NCBI RefSeq assembly: GCF_004353505.1
Contig: NZ_SMNQ01000024.1
Coordinates: forward strand, 30,594-94,593
Reading direction: 5' to 3'
DNA length: 64,000 nucleotides
DNA from: Streptomyces sp. WAC05374
GTDB taxonomy: Bacteria; Actinomycetota; Actinomycetes; Streptomycetales; Streptomycetaceae
The notes beneath the pieces were generated by a model that did no database searches, had not been told where the DNA came from, and worked only from the letters and a program-made list of their open reading frames with translations. A program made the position numbers and the translations under genes. Each line of letters begins with the position of its first letter. Positions within the stretch are counted from its first letter, which is position 1. Of the stretch, positions 59,333-64,000 are shown in pieces.

Positions 59333-61488
59333 GCGCCCAGGACCCGGGGGCGGGCCCGGCGGCACCCGAGCCGGAGAAGCCGGCCGGCCCGGCCCCCGCT
59401 GCCGACGGGGCCGGGGAGGGCACCGGGGAAACCCCGCCCGAGGAGCAGGACCAGCGGCAGAACGCCTGGTCGGCGCGGCGCGACCTGGAGAACCACAGCC
59501 CCTGGAGCGTCGCCGGCGGTGTGGTCGGGGCGGACCACCACGGCATCAGCGGCGGCCACTTCACCGGCAGCGTCCACCTGGGCAGCAAGACCGAGATCGT
59601 CTACCAGTTCGGCGGCGGGGCGGCGGCCCACTCCTCCGGCGAGGTGCCGGCCCCGACGCTGGAACGGCTCGCCGCCCGGTTCGTCACCGGCGCGGACGGC
59701 GCCTTCGACGCGCTGGCCGAGCGGCTGCGCGCCGAACGGGTGCTGGTGCTCTCGGGCGCCCGGTTCACCGGCCGCCGCACCGCCGCCCTGATGCTGCTGC
59801 ACCGCGTGGGCGCCGTGCCGGTGCGCGTCCTGGACCGTGCCACCGGCCCCGGTGAGCTCGCCGGGCGGGTCGAGGCGGGCGGCCACCTGCTGTGCGACCC
59901 GCTCACCCGGCGCGACCGGCCGCTGCGGGAGGCGCACCTGCTGGCCGCCCGGGACCGGCTGGCGGAGAAGGACGCGTACCTGGTGGTCACCGTGGGGCCC
60001 ACGGCCGCCCTGGAGGACGTCGCGCCCGCCGCCTGGCGGCCGCCCGCCCCGGCCGCCGTGCTGGAGGCGCACCTGCGTGCGGAGACGGACGGTGACGAGG
60101 CGACCGTACGCAAGCTGCTGGCCCTGCCCGCCGTGGGTGACTTCCTCGGCCGCCGCCACCAGCTCCGGGAGGCCGCCCGGTACGCGGCAGTGCTCGCGCG
60201 GTACGCGGCCGGGGAGGTGGAGGAGCGGCGGATCGAGCGGTTCTCGCTGGACGCGCTGGAAGGCCAGGTCCAGGAGTGGTTCGAGCAGGACGAGGAGGCC
60301 CTGCACCTGCGCGACAAGGCGTTCCTGGTCGCGCTGGCCGCCTTCGACGGAAGTCCGTACGCGCTGACGGCCGAGCTGAGCGACCTGCTGTACGCCTTCC
60401 TCCAGAAGACCGACGACCCCTCACGGCCCGCCGGGGTCCCGGTCTTCGGCACGCACATCGGCAAGCGCCTCCAGCTCGCCCGGGCGGAGCTGTACCCGGA
60501 CGTGGAGCAGACCGAGTGGGGCCCGGTCGAGCAGCTCAAGGCACGGTACGAGGACGACCGCGCCGCGCGGGTGCTGCTGCGCGAGGTGTGGACGGGCCAC
60601 CCGTCCGCCCGGCCCGCCCTGATCGCCTGGCTGCAGCGGCTCGCGGGCGACGGCCGCCCCCTGGTGCGTACGCGCGCGGCCGCCACGGCCGCCGTGCTGG
60701 CGTACACCGACCTGCCCTCCGCGATGGCCCTGGTCATCGAGGCCTGGGCGACCTCCGGACGCTTCCGGCACCGCCTGGTCGCCGTCAACGCGCTCACCCT
60801 CGCGCATCTGCTCGGTACGCCGAACGTGCCGCGCATCCTCGACGCCTGGTGCGAGAGCGAGGACCGGCGGCTGCGCTGGGTGGCCATCCGCACGCACGGC
60901 CTGATCGGCCCGGGGCGGCCCGCTGAGGCCCTGGCCGCACTGCGGGCGGCTGCCCGGCACCAGTACGGCCGGGAGGACCCCGACGAGCCGCTGACGGCCG
61001 AGCTCGCCGAGTCGGTGGAGCTGCTGCTGCTCTCCCCCGCCGGTGACCGGGTCCTGTCGGAGCTGATCCGCACCATGTACGACGACCGGGCCGTCCTGGA
61101 GCTCGCCGTCCGGGGCTTCGTCAGGGCCTGCCGCCACACCGAGGACGACGAGCGGTACGGCCGGCCCCTGGTCCTGCACTGGTACGCGCGGGCCGCCACC
61201 GGCCACCACCCGGCCGCCCACCACATCGCCACCCTCTGGCGCACCGCCCTCGGCGACCGCGCCCACACCGACGACGCGCGCGACGTACTGCACCACTGGG
61301 TCCTGGCGGCCGAGCGCGACCGGACCGTCGAGTGGGAGCTCGCGGCGCTGCTGCCCGCGCTGGTCACCACGACCTCCGAACACCAGCGGCTGGACCACCT
61401 GCTGCGGACCAAGCCCGGCGAGGACGGGGCTCCCCCGCCGCCCGTCGCGGACCGCCTGCTCACCGTCCTGCCGCGCCCGCCCCACTGA
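59329..61488 (+). CDS. Degenerate P-loop NTPase / helical-repeat protein with N-terminal amyloid-like motif
   Basis: A 719-residue protein. The Pro/Ala-rich N-terminus ends in GGVVGADHHGISGG (from residue 63), matching the cyclase tail. Residues 110-260 resemble a small P-loop fold with GARFTGRRT (143-151), where Arg replaces the Walker A Lys, and YLVVTVGPTAALEDV. Residues 270-719 are predicted all-helical repeats of HEAT/ARM type (for example RTRAAATAAVLAYTDLPSAM). No enzymatic motif is intact. Likely a scaffold or switch in the same pathway as the cyclase. Confidence 0.75.
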   Translation: MSAQDPGAGPAAPEPEKPAGPAPAADGAGEGTGETPPEEQDQRQNAWSARRDLENHSPWSVAGGVVGADHHGISGGHFTGSVHLGSKTEIVYQFGGGAAAHSSGEVPAPTLERLAARFVTGADGAFDALAERLRAERVLVLSGARFTGRRTAALMLLHRVGAVPVRVLDRATGPGELAGRVEAGGHLLCDPLTRRDRPLREAHLLAARDRLAEKDAYLVVTVGPTAALEDVAPAAWRPPAPAAVLEAHLRAETDGDEATVRKLLALPAVGDFLGRRHQLREAARYAAVLARYAAGEVEERRIERFSLDALEGQVQEWFEQDEEALHLRDKAFLVALAAFDGSPYALTAELSDLLYAFLQKTDDPSRPAGVPVFGTHIGKRLQLARAELYPDVEQTEWGPVEQLKARYEDDRAARVLLREVWTGHPSARPALIAWLQRLAGDGRPLVRTRAAATAAVLAYTDLPSAMALVIEAWATSGRFRHRLVAVNALTLAHLLGTPNVPRILDAWCESEDRRLRWVAIRTHGLIGPGRPAEALAALRAAARHQYGREDPDEPLTAELAESVELLLLSPAGDRVLSELIRTMYDDRAVLELAVRGFVRACRHTEDDERYGRPLVLHWYARAATGHHPAAHHIATLWRTALGDRAHTDDARDVLHHWVLAAERDRTVEWELAALLPALVTTTSEHQRLDHLLRTKPGEDGAPPPPVADRLLTVLPRPPH

Positions 61489-61512
61489 CACACCGCGAGG
61501 AGTAACGTCCCC

Positions 61513-63132
61513 ATGCCCGACTTCCGCCGACCGTTCGAGTGGGTGCAGGACGCCGACCGGCACACCCAGTTGTCCGACCCGGTGCTCACCGTGCGGCAGC
61601 TCTCCCGGTTCGACTTCGCCCGCAAGTCGCTGACCCGCATCGACCACGCCCTCGTCTTCGCCACGCCCAAGGGCTCGTACGACGCCTACCTGCCGCCGCG
61701 CCGGCCGTCGCGCTCGGAGGCGGCGGCCAAGCGGTACACCGCGGTGTACGAGGTCGACATGGGCGTCCACCCGGTGCGGGCGGAGATCAGGCTGCCCAGC
61801 GACAACGACGCCTTCGAGTTCGGGGTCGTGGCCGAGGTGTCCTGGCAGGTCGCCGACCCGGCGCGGTTCGTGGAGAGCGGCCACCGGGACGTGCCCCGGC
61901 TGCTGCTCGGCGAGCTGGAGCAGGCGGCCCGGCCGGTGGCCCGCCGGTTCCCCATCGCCGAGAGCGCCGCCGCCGAGCGGGAGCTGCTGGAGGCCGTGAC
62001 CGCGCTGGGCCCGCTGGGCGCCTCGGCCGGGCTGACGGCGACCTGGACGGTGCGGCTGCGGCGCGACCAGGAGAACATCGACCACCAGTTGCGGCTCCAG
62101 GCCATCGACCACGCGGCGACGGAGCAGATCCACACCGAGCGGCGGGGCATGGAGTACGACGTCGCCCTGGACCGCCGCAGCAGGCAGCAGGACGCCCTCC
62201 AGGTGGGCCGCGCCCTTGAGTACGGACAGCAGCAGCAGGAGCTGGTGCTCCAGCAGCAGGCGTGGCACCACGAGCGGGCCGTGCTGGAGGCGCGGCAGGC
62301 GGTCGAGATGCAGCAGATCGAGGCGCAGAAGATCGCGTTCTACCAGTGGCACCTCCAGCAGGGCGGCGTCCACGCCTGGGCCCTGCACCTGGCGCAGCAC
62401 CCGGAGGACTCCCGGCTGGTCATGGAGAGCATGCGCGAGGACCAACTGCGGCTCATCCAGGCCCAGATGAACCTGGTGGGCCAGTTGCTGGGCAGCGACG
62501 GCGCGGAGAACTACGAACTGGAGGGCCCCAAGCAGCTCGCGCTGCGGGCGGTCAGCGACATCCTGAACCAGCGCCTCCCGGGCGTCGCCCAGGACGCCGC
62601 CCCACCGCTCCCGCCCGGCCCGGCGTACCCGTCACCCGAACCGCCCACGGCGGCGCCCCCGACCCATGCGGCACCCCCGGGGCCGCCGGCCCATGCGGTA
62701 CCTCCGGAACCACCGCCTGCCCACCCGGCGGCGCCCCTCCCCCACCAGCCCCCGCCGGCCCAGCCGACGCCCCAGGCCCACCCCGCACCGTCGGCCCACC
62801 CGGTGGCATCCGCGCCTCACCAGGCCCCGACGGCCCACCCCGCGCCCCCGGCCCACCCGGCGGCGCCCCCGATGAGCGCCCCACCGTTCCCCGGTGGGCC
62901 GGCCCCGGCCGCCACGCCGTTCCCCACCCAGCCACCGCCCGCACCGGGCACCTTCAACGGCTGGCAGCCGCCGCCCGGCTACGGCAGCGCTCCGACGATG
63001 CCGGCCCCGTCGGCCCCGTCGGCCCCATCGGCCCCGCCGGTCGCGGCAGCCCCGGGCAACCCCCCGGCGCCCGCCACCCCCGCCGGTCCGGCGGACGAGG
63101 AAGGACCCGTCCGGGAAGCCGGTGCCCCATGA
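61513..63132 (+). CDS. SPFH/band-7-like protein with coiled coil and proline-rich tail
   Basis: A 539-residue protein. Residues 77-200 (YEVDMGVHPVRAEIRLPSDN and FGVVAEVSWQVADPARFVES) follow the strand-helix pattern of SPFH/stomatin domains. Residues 195-325 are a Gln/Glu-rich coiled coil (YGQQQQELVLQQQ). Residues 361-530 are Pro/Ala-rich with PSAP repeats. There is no membrane helix. GAGGAG precedes the ATG. SPFH proteins oligomerise at membranes; that role here is inference. Confidence 0.7.
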   Translation: MPDFRRPFEWVQDADRHTQLSDPVLTVRQLSRFDFARKSLTRIDHALVFATPKGSYDAYLPPRRPSRSEAAAKRYTAVYEVDMGVHPVRAEIRLPSDNDAFEFGVVAEVSWQVADPARFVESGHRDVPRLLLGELEQAARPVARRFPIAESAAAERELLEAVTALGPLGASAGLTATWTVRLRRDQENIDHQLRLQAIDHAATEQIHTERRGMEYDVALDRRSRQQDALQVGRALEYGQQQQELVLQQQAWHHERAVLEARQAVEMQQIEAQKIAFYQWHLQQGGVHAWALHLAQHPEDSRLVMESMREDQLRLIQAQMNLVGQLLGSDGAENYELEGPKQLALRAVSDILNQRLPGVAQDAAPPLPPGPAYPSPEPPTAAPPTHAAPPGPPAHAVPPEPPPAHPAAPLPHQPPPAQPTPQAHPAPSAHPVASAPHQAPTAHPAPPAHPAAPPMSAPPFPGGPAPAATPFPTQPPPAPGTFNGWQPPPGYGSAPTMPAPSAPSAPSAPPVAAAPGNPPAPATPAGPADEEGPVREAGAP

Positions 63133-63626
63133 CCGGCACCGCCCCGGAGGCCGCCGCCCGGCTGCTCGCCGATCTGCGCTCGGAGATCGCCCGGGCCGAC
63201 CACAAGGCGTCCGTGCTGGTCGCCGCCCTGGGCATGACCGCCGGTGTGGTCAGCGGCCTGCTCGCCGGGCGCGGCTGGAACCCCAGCACGCTGTCCGCAC
63301 CGGGGGCGCTGGTCTGGTGGGCCGGCACGGCCGCACTCGCCCTGGCCCTCCTGGCCCTGCTCATGGCCATCGTGCCGCGGTACGGCGGGGCCGACTGGGA
63401 GCCGGGACAGCCCCTTTCGTACTTCGGTGACATCCAGCAGGCCGCACAGCGGGGCCTGCTGGCGGAGGCGCTCGCCGAGACCGAGCGCGCCGGCGCCGCC
63501 CCGCTCATCGCGGCGCTGACCGAGAACAGCCGCATCGCCGCTCGTAAGCACCAGTGGATACGCACCGGTGTGCTCGCGTTCTCGGCGGGCGCGGTCCTGC
63601 TCCCCGCGTCCCTGCTCGTCGGCTGA
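63129..63626 (+). CDS. Pycsar effector-like (PycTM) membrane protein
   Basis: A 165-residue protein with the start overlapping the previous stop (ATGA). The N-terminal helix ARADHKASVLVAALGMTAGV leads into TM1 (about 28-47), TM2 (60-82), a soluble segment with YFGDIQQAAQ and LTENSRIAARKHQWIR, and TM3 (145-164). This order and the AD.KAS motif match the Pycsar-TM effector family, membrane proteins activated by cyclic pyrimidine nucleotides. The cyclase four genes upstream is the natural partner. Confidence 0.8.
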   Translation: MTGTAPEAAARLLADLRSEIARADHKASVLVAALGMTAGVVSGLLAGRGWNPSTLSAPGALVWWAGTAALALALLALLMAIVPRYGGADWEPGQPLSYFGDIQQAAQRGLLAEALAETERAGAAPLIAALTENSRIAARKHQWIRTGVLAFSAGAVLLPASLLVG

Positions 63627-63661
63627 CGTCCCCACACCGCGAAGGATCTCGAAGGACCACC

Positions 63662-64000
63662 ATGTCGCAGCCACAGGAACCGCCCTACCCGGGCTCCCCG
63701 CCCCCGCACCCCGACTCCGCCGCGCCGACCGCGCCCGCGTACCCCGAGCCGCCGCAGCCCCCGCCGGCCGCCGCCCCGCAGTACCCCGGCACCCCGCCGG
63801 CCGCGGCCCCGCAGTACCCCGGCACCCCACCGGCCGCCGCCCCGCAGTACCCCGGCACCCCGCCGCCGACGTACCCCACCGCCGCGGCGCCCCCACCCGC
63901 GTACCCCTCGCAGCCCCAGGCGCCCATCCCGCCGCAACAAGCACAGCCCCCATACCCCCACCCCGCGCACCCCGCGCAGTACCCCCAACCCCCGCAGTAC
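63662..64000 (+). CDS. Proline-rich protein, 3' end outside window
   Basis: Open from ATG 63662 (GAAGGA five bases upstream) to the window edge, 113 codons. The visible part is a Pro/Gln/Tyr/Ala-rich tail-like domain with three copies of AAAPQYPGTPP. In Streptomyces such segments usually precede one or more transmembrane helices, which would lie beyond the edge. Continues the plus-strand operon, 35 bases after the PycTM-like gene. Confidence 0.65.
   Translation, partial: MSQPQEPPYPGSPPPHPDSAAPTAPAYPEPPQPPPAAAPQYPGTPPAAAPQYPGTPPAAAPQYPGTPPPTYPTAAAPPPAYPSQPQAPIPPQQAQPPYPHPAHPAQYPQPPQY

Overview
The window is very GC-rich, uses GTG starts freely and carries the full actinobacterial S10-spc-alpha ribosomal cluster, a Streptomyces-type alr / tsaBDE / glmS-glmM neighbourhood, Streptomyces-style REP-like palindromes and a rare TTA leucine codon. 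All of this points to a Streptomyces chromosome core. The species is not identifiable from what I can see.

Layout. (1) 1-25 kb is housekeeping and envelope: two polysaccharide-deacetylase lipoproteins (one cut by the left edge), a THUMP-like methyltransferase, the minus-strand block tsaB-rimI-tsaD (t6A tRNA modification), tsaE-hydrolase-alr, nnr-acpS-glmS, a DrrAB-type exporter, coaA, a DUF389 protein, glmM, rpsI-rplM, a membrane Ser/Thr kinase, an ABC-F ATPase and truA. A MITE-like element sits between the kinase and ABC-F genes, and a related repeat lies just upstream of glmS. (2) 25.3-41.8 kb is the minus-strand ribosomal superoperon, read rpsJ to rplQ: S10 genes, spc genes, secY-adk-map-infA-rpmJ, rpsM-rpsK-rpoA-rplQ, with terminators and promoters marking sub-operons. 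(3) 42.2-52.8 kb is an accessory stretch between S10 and tuf: a GntR-TetR fusion regulator facing an FAD monooxygenase, an RNA-end-recognition/2H phosphoesterase fusion, AraC/DUF2000, a two-component system with an unusual kinase, a CPBP protease with a repetitive tail, and a PIG-L deacetylase with a propeller-like tail. (4) 52.9-57.3 kb is the str operon (rpsL-rpsG-fusA-tuf, minus strand).

(5) 57.6-64.0 kb is the most interesting part. It is a plus-strand, overlapping gene set: a Crp/Fnr cyclic-nucleotide regulator with a TTA codon; a class III nucleotidyl cyclase with intact catalytic residues; a degenerate P-loop/helical-repeat protein; an SPFH-like coiled-coil protein; a three-helix membrane protein resembling Pycsar effectors; and a proline-rich protein cut by the right edge. 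The cyclase C-terminus and the N-terminus of the P-loop protein share a 23-residue Gly/His motif (15 identities) that resembles bacterial amyloid-signalling motifs. An exact match to the Streptomyces Crp operator consensus lies between the regulator and the cyclase. I read this as a candidate cyclic-nucleotide conflict/signalling system with its own Crp-type regulator. The function is inferred from sequence only.
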